A DNA stretch of 64,000 nt, taken from assembly GCF_000004825.1 (NCBI RefSeq), contig NW_008805072.1, positions 1,246,435 through 1,310,434 on the forward strand, read 5' to 3'. The translations under genes and the position numbers were made by a program. The notes beneath the pieces were generated by a model that worked only from the letters and a program-made list of their open reading frames with translations, was not told the origin of the DNA and made no database searches. Of this stretch, positions 11,919 through 22,969 are shown one piece after another (position 1 is the stretch's first letter; each line of letters begins with the position of its first letter). The stretch comes from Heterostelium album PN500. Taxonomy: Eukaryota; Evosea; Eumycetozoa; Acytosteliales; Acytosteliaceae.

Positions 11919-12957
11919 TTATTTATTTACTCTTCGTTTACAAATTTAAACAATAAAATGATAATAATAATATTAATCAATTAAAAAGTTTAATTTCTAA
12001 TAATTAAAAAAAATCTGAAATATCTTTATTTGTGTAGAGTTCAAACTATTGATTATCGATAATAACTTTTTGTCAAGATATTAATATGTTGATTGATCTC
12101 AAGGAAGATATCTTCATGAAACACTAATTTGTAGAGCTGAGTTGCACTGATTAAAAAAAGATATGTGAATAGTTACATACACCTTTAGAAGTCAACAATT
12201 TGAAGATCTTTCTTCTCTTTAGTGATGTGTTGAGATAGCACATACATAGTAGAAGGTGAATATCTTCAATATCTTTAAAGATCACTTCAATTTCTTAGAT
12301 CACATGCATGTTTGTTTGAAACCAAACCAATTCATGGTTTCTTTTAATGATCAAACAATGTGTAAATCTACTCTATTTATTGACCTGTCTAATCTATGCT
12401 CTATAGTAATTTATTTGTTATAACTTAAAACATTAAGATTGTAAACTGAACATTGTTAGATCACCATCTTAAGTTCGAACGTTTTTAAATAAATAAAAAA
12501 ATTTTAAAAAATAAATAAAAATAAAATATATTAAAAAATAATAAAAAAAAATTCTTCGAACAAACAACAACAAATATGATAGTTTTTTAATAATTGTACC
12601 ATTTGTTTTTTTAACCCAAAACAACAATAATAATAAATAAATCTCTAAAACTATTTTACTTATTTATTTATTTATTTATTTTAAATTTTGTTGTTTCTTT
12701 AAAAGTTATAACAAATCTTTTGCAAACTTTTTAAAATATAAATAAAAGTTAACTAGTTTTTTTTTTTTTTAGTAAGATCTTAATTAAAACTACATAATAT
12801 TATATCATTACTTTACAATTATTTATTTATTTATTTAAATACAAAAAAAACAACACCGATTTTGTTTTTTTTTTTTTTTTTTTTTTCTTTTACTTTTTTT
12901 TGTTAGATTAGATTTTAGCTTTACATATTTTATAGATATAGTTATATAAATAAACGA
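11919..12957. other. Intergenic region between FNIP copy B and TFIIB
   Basis: About 1 kb of AT-rich DNA serves as promoter for both divergent genes. It holds a perfect 12-bp palindrome GAAGATATCTTC (12104-12115). Related AAGAT/ATCTT half-sites follow through about 12290. Long oligo-T tracts (12758-12770, 12863-12886) precede the TFIIB ATG, as is common in dictyostelid promoters. No ORF was convincing. Confidence 0.55.
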
Positions 12958-13992
12958 ATGAGTTCAAAGGTTGCGAATAATAGCGGAGTTGCAACACCAA
13001 CACCAACAGCAGCAGCACCACCACAAAATGGATCACCTAACAAAGGAAAAGATGTACTTGTAAATAAAGTATTTTGTCATATCTGTCAGAATCCGGATCC
13101 CGACATCGTAGAGGACTACGCCAAGGGTGATTTGATTTGTAGAGAATGTGGTGTGGTGCTCGGTGATCGTATTGTAGATGAACACAGTGAATGGCGTACC
13201 TTTTCCAATTCAGAGTCCACCGGTTCCGACCCCAATCGTGTCGGTGGTCCAACGAATCCACTGCTCAGAGACTCGGGACTCTCCACCGTCATCGGCAAGG
13301 GTACCTCCAAAGATTCTTCGGCACTCTCGAGAATGCAGAATCGTGGTGCACTGGCGAACGGCGACCGTAGTCTGCTCGCCGGTTTCAAAGAGATTGCGCG
13401 TATGGCCGACCACATGGGTCTGCCACAAACCGTGCAAGACACTGCCAACGAACTGTTCCGTGAAATGGACGACAAAAAGTCGATGAAGGGTAGATCGGCC
13501 GACGGTATACTGGCGGCATCGCTCTACATTGCCTGCAGAATCGAGGGAATCACTCGTACCTTCAAAGAGATATGCGCACTCTCAAACAACGTCTCCAAGA
13601 AGGATCTCGGTCGTTGCTACAAGATGATGAAGGAGGCACTGGCCAACCGTATCAATCTACAGGCAATCTCCACCGAGGACTTTATGACTCGTTTCTGTAC
13701 CAATCTCAACTTGCCACTCGATGTAAAGCGTGCTGCCGAGCACGTCTCTCGTACCGCAATGGAACTGGGCATTGTTGCCGGTAAGAATCCAATCTCTGTG
13801 GCGGCGGCATCCATCTACATGGTATCACAACTCAGTCCAGAGAAACGTACACAGAAAATGATATCGGATATCAGTGGTGTCTCTGAAGTCACTATTCGTA
13901 ATGCCTACAAAGATCTCTATATCAAAAGAGAACAATTGTTACCACCCAATTCACCATTCTTAACCAACGTTGCCAATCTCCCATCGTCTTAA
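12958..13992 (+). CDS. gtf2b: Transcription initiation factor TFIIB
   Basis: An intronless 344-residue ORF. The N-terminal zinc ribbon is visible (CHICQNPDPD, then CRECG; C-x2-C, C-x2-C). The B-finger/linker follows (DEHSEWRTFSNSE, DPNRVGGPTNPLL), with two cyclin-like repeats after it (DGILAASLYIACR and SVAAASIYMVSQL as the matching core helices). TFIIB bridges TBP and RNA polymerase II at core promoters. Length is close to the usual 310-345. The start is supported by an in-frame ATG just after an oligo-T leader. It is preceded by a Thr/Pro/Ala-rich leader of about 25 residues. Confidence 0.97.
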   Translation: MSSKVANNSGVATPTPTAAAPPQNGSPNKGKDVLVNKVFCHICQNPDPDIVEDYAKGDLICRECGVVLGDRIVDEHSEWRTFSNSESTGSDPNRVGGPTNPLLRDSGLSTVIGKGTSKDSSALSRMQNRGALANGDRSLLAGFKEIARMADHMGLPQTVQDTANELFREMDDKKSMKGRSADGILAASLYIACRIEGITRTFKEICALSNNVSKKDLGRCYKMMKEALANRINLQAISTEDFMTRFCTNLNLPLDVKRAAEHVSRTAMELGIVAGKNPISVAAASIYMVSQLSPEKRTQKMISDISGVSEVTIRNAYKDLYIKREQLLPPNSPFLTNVANLPSS

Positions 13993-14346
13993 GTTCAACA
14001 CGTTACTCTGCAAAAAAAAATCTTTATTTTTTTTTTTTACTATTTTTTTTAACTTTTTTTTTTTTTTCCATTCCAACTTTTGTCGTATGACATCTCCCCT
14101 TCACATTTTGAAATACTGCATTATTTCGAGTAACCTCTTTCTCTATCACTTCTATTTATATATAAATATTTAATCATTCTTTTCTAGTATCAAGTTATCA
14201 TAATAATATGATATTATAATTAAAAAAAAACAAAAAGGTAAGATTTACTTTATTATTCTTCTTTACTCTCTCCTTTCTTCTTTCTTCTCTCCTTTCTTCT
14301 TTCTTCTTTCAATTGCATTCTTTTAAAAGAACATATTAACTTCTAT

Positions 14347-14442
14347 GCGTATGTCTCTGTTGGAGGAATGCCAAATTAAAATTGAGCCATCACTTTACGA
14401 AACACTACTATTATTAGTGTTTCGTCATTATCGGTTCAGACA
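14347..14442 (+). ncRNA. Candidate structured RNA, resembling an H/ACA snoRNA 3' hairpin
   Basis: The strongest part is 14383-14438. The outer stem TGAGCC (14383-14388) pairs with GGTTCA (14433-14438, one G-U). An internal loop follows. Then comes a perfect 11-bp stem ACGAAACACTA / TAGTGTTTCGT (14397-14407 / 14415-14425) with a 7-nt loop. An ACA at 14440-14442 starts 15 nt after the top stem ends, leaving 14 nt between. That spacing fits the 14-16 nt expected between a pseudouridylation pocket and box ACA. A weaker hairpin lies just 5' (14347-14371), followed by AAATTA, which fits the loose H box ANANNA. Compensatory evidence and targets cannot be tested here, so a simple mRNA 3'-end hairpin remains possible. 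Confidence 0.3.
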
Positions 14443-14764
14443 AACAATTCAAACAAATTCTATTATCTCTAATCTCTCTTTTTTCAATAATTTAAATTGA
14501 TTAAAAAATTATTCATTACTAACTTGCTTTTTTTTGTAAACAGATAATCAAAAGAAAAATAAATAAATTTAATTTGTATAAAACAAAAATAAAATAAAAA
14601 TAAAACAAACAAAACATTTGTTATTCATTCAATTAAACTTTACATTATTTTAATTTATTTATTAAAACTTATCTTATTTATTATTTTTATTTGTTTCGTT
14701 TTCATATAAAACAACCAAAGAAAAAAGATCCTAAAAACCGTTGATTTTTAATTTCATTGTTGAT

Positions 14765-14772
14765 TTTCGCGC
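14765..14772 (+). promoter_or_regulatory. E2F-type site upstream of SMC5
   Basis: TTTCGCGC matches the E2F/DP consensus and lies 114 bp upstream of the SMC5 ATG. It is one of the few CG-containing motifs in this AT-rich spacer. Function is inferred. Confidence 0.5.
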
Positions 14773-14885
14773 TTAAATTTTTTTGTTTTTTTTTGTTTCG
14801 ATTCAAAAAATAACAGATTTATAGTTATAGTTTTATATTTATAGAAAGGTGTTATTTATCTCATAGATATAGATAGTATCAAACT

Positions 14886-17800
14886 ATGAGTATCAATGGA
14901 AATAGAAAGAGAATAATAGAGGAGGATGACGAAGATGAAAATGAACATTCCAATAACAATAACAATGTTAACAATCAGAGAAGAAGATTAGACATGCAAC
15001 CAACACAGAGTAGTGGTTCCACACCTGCACCGGCATCACAGAACTACATTACGGTACCACCCGCCAAAGTCTATATGGAGGGTAGTATCGTTCGTGTCAA
15101 ACTGACCAACTTTGTCACATACACAGAGTTGGAGTTTGTTCCTGGTCCGCGTCTCAACGTCATCATCGGACCGAATGGCAGTGGTAAATCATCGATTATC
15201 TGTGCGTTGGCACTCGGTCTCGGTGGTGGACCGGCACTGCTCGGTCGTGCCAAACAGGTGTCACACTTTATCAAGCACGGTGAGGATCATGCTATCATTG
15301 AGATCGAGCTGTACGTGCAGACCGGAAACATCGTTATTCAGCGTCTCATTCGTAAGGACAACTCCTCAGAGTACAGAGTGAACCGTAGCAAAGTGACAGC
15401 GAACGACCTGCACGAACTCATTCGTAAACACAAGATTCAAGTCGACAATCTCTGTCAGTTCTTGCCACAGGATAAAGTAGTCAGTTTCGCAGCGATGACA
15501 CCGACCGAGTTGCTTCAGGAAACAGAGAAAGCAATTGGTTTACACGATCTCTATGAGAATCATATGAAGCTCATTGAAGAGAGAAAGAATGTATTACAAA
15601 AGCAAACTGTAAGTACAATTATTAGAAACTTTACATTTACTTATTGTTGTTATCGATTGTTTGTTTTATTAATAGTACGTACATCTACTCGATATTCATA
15701 GCAATTCTCTGGACATGAGGGTATTTTAGAGGATTTAAAGAAACAGAATGAAAGTTTAGAGAAAGAGGTAGAGAGATTCAAACAGAGAAAGGAATATCTT
15801 CAAAAGGTTGATCTATTCCAAAAGAAGAGACTATGGGTGTTGGTAGATATCGCACAAAACGAAGTGAATGAAGCCACTCAAGCCAGAAACGAAATAGATG
15901 GCAGAGTTAAAGCTCTTGAAAAAGAGAAAGCACCATTACAAAAAGCAGGAGAGTAAGTTTTATTTTATAGTAGCAGTAGTAGAATAGCTTTACTAATATA
16001 TTTATATTTTAATTTATTAGTGTATTAAAAGGTAATATAGAGAAATTAGATCATGAATCAACTAAACATAGTACGGATGTCAAAAAGACAGAACAAGAGA
16101 CACAGAGAAAGAGTGCTGCCATTGAAAAGTATAACGATCAAATAGATAGCTTTCACAACGAGTTGGATAACATACAGAAGCGTGCTGATGAAAGATTGGC
16201 AAAGATTGCACTAGCCAGACAAAATCAACAGAATTTGACGGAGAATATCAATAATTTACCAAATGAAGATGTTACTCGTGCTAAAATTGTATGTATTATA
16301 GTTTGTTTATTAAAATTAATATGTATTGTAGTTTGTTAATAATTAATTATCGTAATATTCATACCTGCTATTATAATAGGAAGAGAAGAATAAGACATTG
16401 AGAGAGATAAATGTTCAACAAGGACAGATAAGATCGGATATTTCAAATGCAAAGAACTATTTGGAGACTTTGAATATGGAGTTGAGACAAGTGAATGGTG
16501 GACTCGATGCACTTAGTAATATCAATGCAATCAAGTTGGAATCGTTGCGACGTAATGCAAAGAGTGTCTTTGATGCCTATCAGAACATCAAGATGCGTTT
16601 GAAGGATAGATTCAACAAGTATGTGTACGGTCCTATCTGCTTTGAGATGAACGTACAGAATCAGGAGCACGCCAAATACCTCGAGAATGCTATCAATTTC
16701 AATACACTCACAGCGTTCGTCTGTCAGTCAAAGGAGGATCGTGAGTTGTTCTACCGTGAACTCGATGCGCAGAACATTCGTGGTATCAATTCTTTTGTAC
16801 TTGCCGGACGTCAATACCAACTGGGGACGTGACTATCAAATCGATAATCTACAACAGTATGGTGTGGAGTGCTTCTTGGACCAGACATTCGAGGCCGATA
16901 AGCTCATCAAGGATGTACTCGTAAGCACCATTCCACTGCAAAACATCGCTGCTGGAACCAAAGCATCGATCGGCAAAGAAGAAGAACTGCATCGTAAGAC
17001 TGGAATCCAAGGTTTTTTCACTCCAGTCCGTTCCTACAATTACTCACAATCGCGTTACGGTGATAAAAACACAATAACAAGAATCACCGCACTTAAAGAT
17101 GCTAAACTTTTATCACAAGGTGGTATGTATCATTATATCATTATTATTATCTATCTCATTGTTACTAAATCAATATGAATAACGACGCAGTTAATTTACA
17201 AGAGAAAAACAATTTGAATCGTAAAAAGCAAGAGATTGAAGGAAGATTAACTGAAGCAAAATCTGCACATTCAAAGTTGCAAGATCAAGAGCAGGAAATC
17301 AATAGGCAGGTAAAGATGATTCATACTGAGAGACAAGAGCTCCAGTCTTTGTTGGACGAGAGAAAGAAACTCTACAGTAAACTCCATCATCTTAATAGAC
17401 AGATCGAGGATATGTCGGTTGAGGAGAATACCGATCAAATGAAGGCTGACATTAAAAAGAAGATTCAAAATGCACATCTCCATAGAGTCAACAACATCAG
17501 AGAGGTCACCAATTTCCTGCTACAGATTGGTATGTCCATGTCGCAACGTGATCTCGTCACTTTGAAGAGAAGTAAAGCAGAGGCCAAATACAGAGTGGAA
17601 TGCGCTGCTCTTGAGAATCTGATTAGACAAATCAATGATCTTAAAATCAATCTAAAGACTGGTAAGTTATTATTGAAAAAACCATCAACACAAAAAGACA
17701 AACAATTTACTGATATAATATTTAAAAAAATAAGCTATTGACCAGTTTAATGTTGCAAAGAAAAAGTTACAAGGTGCAACAGAAGTAGCTGAAAGAGAAG

Positions 17801-18693
17801 CTCCGTTTGATGATTATGCAGATATGTTTGAAGGTGTAAGTGGTAGCATTGTATTGTTATTGAATTCAATTTATTAATCACCTTTTTATTTATTTAGATG
17901 CCTGATGATATAGAAGAGATTGATGATGAAATCGAAAGCTATAATGAAAAGGCAAGACAAATAGGTAATACCGATCCTAAAGTTATGCAAGATTACGAAA
18001 ATAGACAAAAGGAGATTCAAACTCTTACCAATAAAATCGGAAATCACAAGGCAGCGTTGGAAGAGTCACAGGCAAGAATGGAGGAGCTCAAGAGCGAATG
18101 GCTCATTCCAGTCAGAGAGTTCATTGCCGATATCAATGAGAAGTTCACACAGTTCTTTAAGGAGATCAGGTGTATGGGTGAGGTCTTGTTGGGATACAAC
18201 GAGAAGGACCCAGATAACTTTGAGCAATACAGTATTGATATCAGAGTTAGATTCAGAGATGAAGATCCAATGCAATCACTTACTGCTCATTTACAATCTG
18301 GTGGTGTAAGTAGTTTTATTTTTTTTTTCGCAAACTGACTGGTAAACTAATATTTTATCAATTTTGCAAACTTTACAGGAAAGATCAGTTGCCACTATGT
18401 TGTTTTTGATTTCACTACAAGGTTTAACAAATTGTCCATTTAGAGCGGTAGATGAAATCAATCAGGGTATGGATCCAAAGAATGAACGTATGATTTTCGA
18501 CCAGATTGTAAAGTCTGCCAACAAACCAGGTAGACCTCAATACTTTTTGATTACACCAAAGCTTTTACACGACTTGGAGTACTCTAAAAATACTACTGTT
18601 CTTTGTGTATACACCGGTCCATGGCATGTCAACCAATCGGAATGGGATAAGATGTTAAAGAAATGTATCGAAGCAAAATCAAAATCAAAATAA
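14886..18693 (+). CDS. smc5: SMC5, structural maintenance of chromosomes protein 5
   Basis: This ATPase of the SMC5/6 complex acts in recombinational repair and replication-fork stability. Eight exons: 14886-15608, 15702-15952, 16021-16288, 16380-17122, 17191-17661, 17735-17835, 17898-18305 and 18379-18693. The Walker A motif GPNGSGKSS is near residue 97, and DNLCQFLPQDKVVSFA is a typical SMC5 segment. Long coiled coils flank a hinge in exon 4. The ABC signature LQSGGERS is split between exons 7 and 8, and Walker B lies in FRAVDEINQGMD. Exon 4 contains a one-base frame problem at about 16792-16830: NSFVLAGRQ in one frame must pass to DVNTNWGRDYQID in the next. Removing one T from the TTTT run at 16793-16796 restores the frame and the exon's 3' phase. 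An E2F-like site precedes the gene. Confidence 0.93.
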
Positions 18694-19007
18694 GACTAAT
18701 CCGACAATGTATAAATAAATTCAAGGTAACACTTGCTTTGTTTTTTAATCAAATTTAAACTAAATCAATATGTTTAAATCGCAACTTTTGTGTGTCAGCA
18801 AACAAGCACTCAGAAAATTAGTTGGTGGGACCAAGTCAATTGTTATTGAGATGAACTAATAAAGCTTAAACCTTTTAAACATGTTTTGAATAAATAATTA
18901 TGGTAGGCTACAATATAAAAGTATTTTCACTTTTTAAGGTAGAGGGTATGTAGAGTTGGAGATTTTTGATAGGGGGAGTAAGAGATTAGTTACTGACAGT
19001 ATTAATA
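18694..19007. other. Convergent intergenic spacer
   Basis: The 3' flanks of SMC5 and the membrane-protein gene meet here. It is AT-rich and I see no feature. Confidence 0.6.
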
Positions 19008-20201
19008 TCAATAATAATCGTACTTTATAACTAAAGGAGAAGATTCCGATAAGAGAATCATTTGATCGTTGACTGGAGTTGGTGTTGGTGTATCCTCGTC
19101 CATTTCATTTTCGTAAAGTGAATTGATAAATGTTGAGTCCTCCTCTTCATTTCTCATTCTGCTGTGCCAAATATAAACCTGTAATAGTGTTGGGATGATG
19201 TCTGGTACGAAATAACCAAGAGTCAAAAACATTTCGTCATTCATAAACTTTCCTGTGATTGGATTATACAAAAATATGATTGCTCTAGTTAAGAAACAGA
19301 AGCAAAAAGCTAAAGATAAATAAAACATCTATTGACCAATTAATTAAGAAAAAGACAAATTAGTTCTCAATTCCTAATAACTCTCTTAATAATAAAACTA
19401 TTCTATTTATACCTTTCGAAGTTGAGTAAGTTGATTTCGGCAAACATCTTTGTCTATCGATGTATATTTATGATAAATCCTGACGACTGAAATTAAAAAT
19501 GATAATCCAAGTAATATTGATATTATAACTGAAAGAAAAAAAAAAAGATGATTTAATGGTTAGAGAAGAAATAGTTACTTTTAGATTTAATTATTGTTGT
19601 TACCTTGATATAATGTATTTAGTAAATAAATTGTACTTCCTTCTTTTTTAGATTTGTTAACAGTAAAGAATAAGATAATTAAAATAATTTGAGTGGTAAA
19701 CAAAGAACAAATAAGCACAATGAAGACTTTTTTCAACCTTGGGAAGAAATCTGATGATGATACATATGTTTGGTAATACATTTCGATCCTAAAATAGGTA
19801 ATGGATTAATTGATTTGCTTTTTCTTTTAACTGTATATCTTGTTGCTCTAATTTTACCAATAAAAAAGAATAACCAGTAAACCTGAAACATAGCAATTGA
19901 ATGATAAATTATTTAAAGTAAATGTAATTGGTCCTTCTCCAGTGGCCAACCGCAGTATATACCAAACGGTTCTACCCAATACAAATAAGAATATAAATGA
20001 ATGAAATAGCTATTTATGTATATGATTAATAAGATTGGTAAATTGAAATATAGCTATACTTGATGATGATCTTACTCTAGATATTATAGCTGATTCTTTT
20101 CTTTGAAAAGATTTCCAAAATGAAATCATACATATCAATGTAAGAAATGAATATAAAATAATAGCTAAAAGTTCTATAACAAGAAATACTGTCGATGCCA
20201 T
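19008..20201 (-). CDS. Multi-pass membrane protein, THH1/TOM1/TOM3-like
   Basis: Five exons, 20201-20076, 20009-19858, 19788-19604, 19528-19413 and 19328-19008, keep phase throughout and give 299 residues. Some seven hydrophobic segments are visible, beginning with FLVIELLAIILYSFLTLI. Three regions resemble the TOM1/TOM3 family of seven-helix endomembrane proteins. The exon 2/3 junction gives LLVILFYWIEMYYQ, like the family's LVLFWAEIYYQ. The exon 5 start gives FCFLTRAIIF. YFVPDIIPTLLQVYIW resembles its last helix. The C-terminus is a soluble acidic tail. Molecular role is unknown in amoebae; plant homologues are tonoplast proteins and GPCR-like folds have been proposed. The family call is moderate. 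Confidence 0.6.
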
Positions 20202-20760
20202 AGTTTTTCGCTATCTGTTTATCAATCAAAGATTGACTCTATGTATATTAATTAATTTAAATATATATGTATATATCTGATGGTTTGAGATAAAATAATA
20301 ATAAAAATCTAATTTTCAATATTAAATTGTTGATAACTAACTATTCTAATATTATTATTCTTCAATATTATAATTTTTATCTTATATAATTCATATCAAG
20401 TAGATATGTTATTTTGTTAATATTATTAATAACTGTTACATTAATAATTAATAATGATGATGGTAATGAGTAAAGATTGATTGATCAAAAAAAAAAATTT
20501 AGTGTTAAGATTAAATATTTAGATAAAAAAAATCAAAAAAAAATTTATTTTGGTAAAAATCGTTGTGATTACCATAAAAAATATCTTGAGTTTTGGGGCT
20601 GGTGTTTTCTTTAAACTTTTACAAAAATTAATCCTACCTCGTCCCTATTTTCAAAGGTTGTTGGTTTTCGTGCATAAACATATGTATATGTAAGGGATGT
20701 AACTGAGAATTATTATTATTATTAATAGGGGTGATGAAGTTGTTGTTGTTGTTGATGTTT
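20202..20760. other. Intergenic, no gene seen
   Basis: AT-rich DNA between two minus-strand genes. It holds the promoter of the TOM1-like gene and the 3' flank of NAXD, with ATT repeats and oligo-A runs. No RNA or ORF recognised. Confidence 0.55.
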
Positions 20761-22230
20761 TTAAATGGTTGGTCTACCTCTATCGTCGGTGAGGAAACCC
20801 CATACCAAAGCGTTTGGAACACTCTTGATAATGTCATCGGTGATTGTGGAACGACGATTGTTTTTGAATGCTAATTTCGCTGCGTATCTCACCAAAACAC
20901 ATCCGGCATAGGCTGCACTGGCTGCTGCCGATTGGTTTTCACCGATACTCTCCTTAAGATGCTCTAGCTCCTCCGAGGTCTTGCCTTTCAAAGCATTCTG
21001 TGTCCAAGCATAGAATGTTCCAATGACACCGGCCAACACATCACCCTGACCTCCACATCGCCTTGGCATACCAGCTTTATCACAAGAATAGCTGATAGTT
21101 CCGTCTGTAATTATATCTTCTTGTCCTTTCTGTACAATAACAACATTTCCAAGTCTATATTAATTGTTTAAGTGAGAATAAATAGAAGTAGAAGAAGAAG
21201 AAGAGGAAGAAGAAAAGATAGATATAATATTAGTTTGTTATTCTTTACATTGATTAGCGTCTTATTATTATTATAATAAAAGTTAAATAACTTACGCTTT
21301 AGCTAAATCTGATGGTGATAAGATATTATTGGAGTTATCGTTGTTCAATTTTTTGGCAGCGTCAGAGAGTGCTCTATACTCGACAAAGTTTGGTGTTAAA
21401 ATGACTTTATCATAACCTTTTACCAACTCTAAATCTTCACAAATCAAACGAAGAGCATCACCATCCAACACCATTGGCAAATTTATATTTCTAGCAGCCT
21501 TGATCACCTCTTTAGCAGACTTCCAAGCGATTGATGATCTACCTAAACCTGGACCAATAATCAATACATGTATAGAGAGCAACCATGGAATAATAGTTGA
21601 TGGATCCATCTAAAATAAATAACAAAATCGAAAAATAAAAAAAATAATATTAATGTTAGTCAACGTTTGATTTAAAACTATAGTTAATTTACTTACTTGT
21701 TGATCAAGTGGATGTACTATTAACTCTGGAGAGAGTGTTTTGATAGCGGTTGCCGTTCCACCCTCTGATGGTGCGAATATGTGAACAATGTCAGCACCGA
21801 GTCTGAGTGAAGTAATGCCAGCAAAGAAAGGTGCACCTGTGTACTCTGCACTGCCACCAAAGACACCGATACGTCCGCACTGTCCCTTATGCATATGATA
21901 CTCTAAACTTGGTACATAGCTCAAAAAGTGGTTTAAGTTTGTTGGTAATTCAAAACTATCGTCCATTGACATTTTTTTTGTTGTGGCTGTTGTTGTAGTT
22001 GATAAAGCTCCTTTAGATAAAGTTGAGTATGTTCTAATGTTATTTAATAATAAAGTTTTATTTTTATTTTTATTATTATTATTATTATTTGTTGATTCGT
22101 ATATATTACTATTTAAAAATTTATAATTTTGACAGTTATATTTTAATTTGCTTGAAAATAAATAACGACGAGAAGAACTTGTGATTGTGGCGGCAACTAA
22201 CAACAACTCATTGCTGATCATGATGTTCAT
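20761..22230 (-). CDS. naxd: ATP/ADP-dependent NAD(P)HX dehydratase
   Basis: This metabolite-repair enzyme dehydrates hydrated NADH/NADPH (NADHX) back to the working cofactor. Exons 22230-21697, 21609-21296 and 21154-20761 encode 413 residues. The ribokinase-like core is clear: GRIGVFGGSAEYTGAPFFAG, LIIGPGLGR, LDGDALR, the TPNFVEYRAL substrate loop, and the RCGGQGDVLAG nucleotide/catalytic motif. The first about 85 residues are basic and hydroxyl-rich (SSSRRYLFSSKLKYN), suggesting a mitochondrial presequence. A second in-frame ATG at 21972, just before the conserved domain, could give a cytosolic form. I chose the ATG at 22230 because the reading frame upstream of it has only a non-ATG start. 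Confidence 0.93.
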
Positions 22231-22969
22231 TTTATATGTTTTCAATTTTTGAATTTTTTGAATTTTGTAAAAAAAATTTTTAATATTATCATGATATTAT
22301 GGATAATTTAATAATCAAACTAATAAAACACTTGTAAACATAAGATTTTTATATTATTGGTTTTAAGCTTTTGAGAATATAAAGTAGATGATCCTAAGAA
22401 TTTATCATTCTTTGGATTCCCAAAATGAATTATACAAAACATTTTAATTTTTTACTATTTTAAATTAATTGTAAAAATGGTAGTCTAAAAATGTTAATCA
22501 ATAACTATCATTGAGATATTAAATGATATAAAATATATATTTGACAATAAATTGATCGTGAACCATTGTTTAACATATTTTGAGATTATTTTATTTTTTA
22601 ATAAAATAGTTCCAATAATTGCTCACAAAATAAAATAGAATGATGACTACATATTTTTTTTTTAAAATTAAAAAACTTGTATAACCAATGTGATCAGCAA
22701 TCTCTAACAGTTTTGTCACTGGTTTATTCTACACCAAACCAGGGAATGCACTGTGACTCCATCTATGAACAGTTTTGAATTTTTTTAAAAAGTTTTTAAC
22801 TCTGGGAACTTTGACCGAATACGATATAAATATTTTGCAAAAAAAAGTTTAATTTAAAATATTTTTTCATTTTTATCTGAACCCTATAATATATTATCAA
22901 AGATATATTGAATTGTCAAAGTTAGTTAGTCAGTAAAAATAATAGAAAAATAAAATAAAATAGATAATA
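22231..22969. other. Divergent promoter region
   Basis: This AT-rich region lies between the divergent NAXD and Vma12-like genes. A slightly less AT-rich patch at 22680-22770 shows no ORF or RNA that I can identify. Confidence 0.55.

Larger units (their letters stand above)
13993..14885. other. Intergenic region between TFIIB and SMC5
   Basis: It contains TFIIB's oligo-T-rich 3' flank, a CTTTCTTCT pyrimidine repeat (14268-14310), a structured segment described separately (14347-14442), and the SMC5 promoter with an E2F-like site. No ORF of interest. Confidence 0.6.

Noticed and set aside
12460-12485. GTTCGAAC, a T-loop-like sequence
   Set aside because: Lacks the flanking T-stem pairing and the rest of a tRNA.
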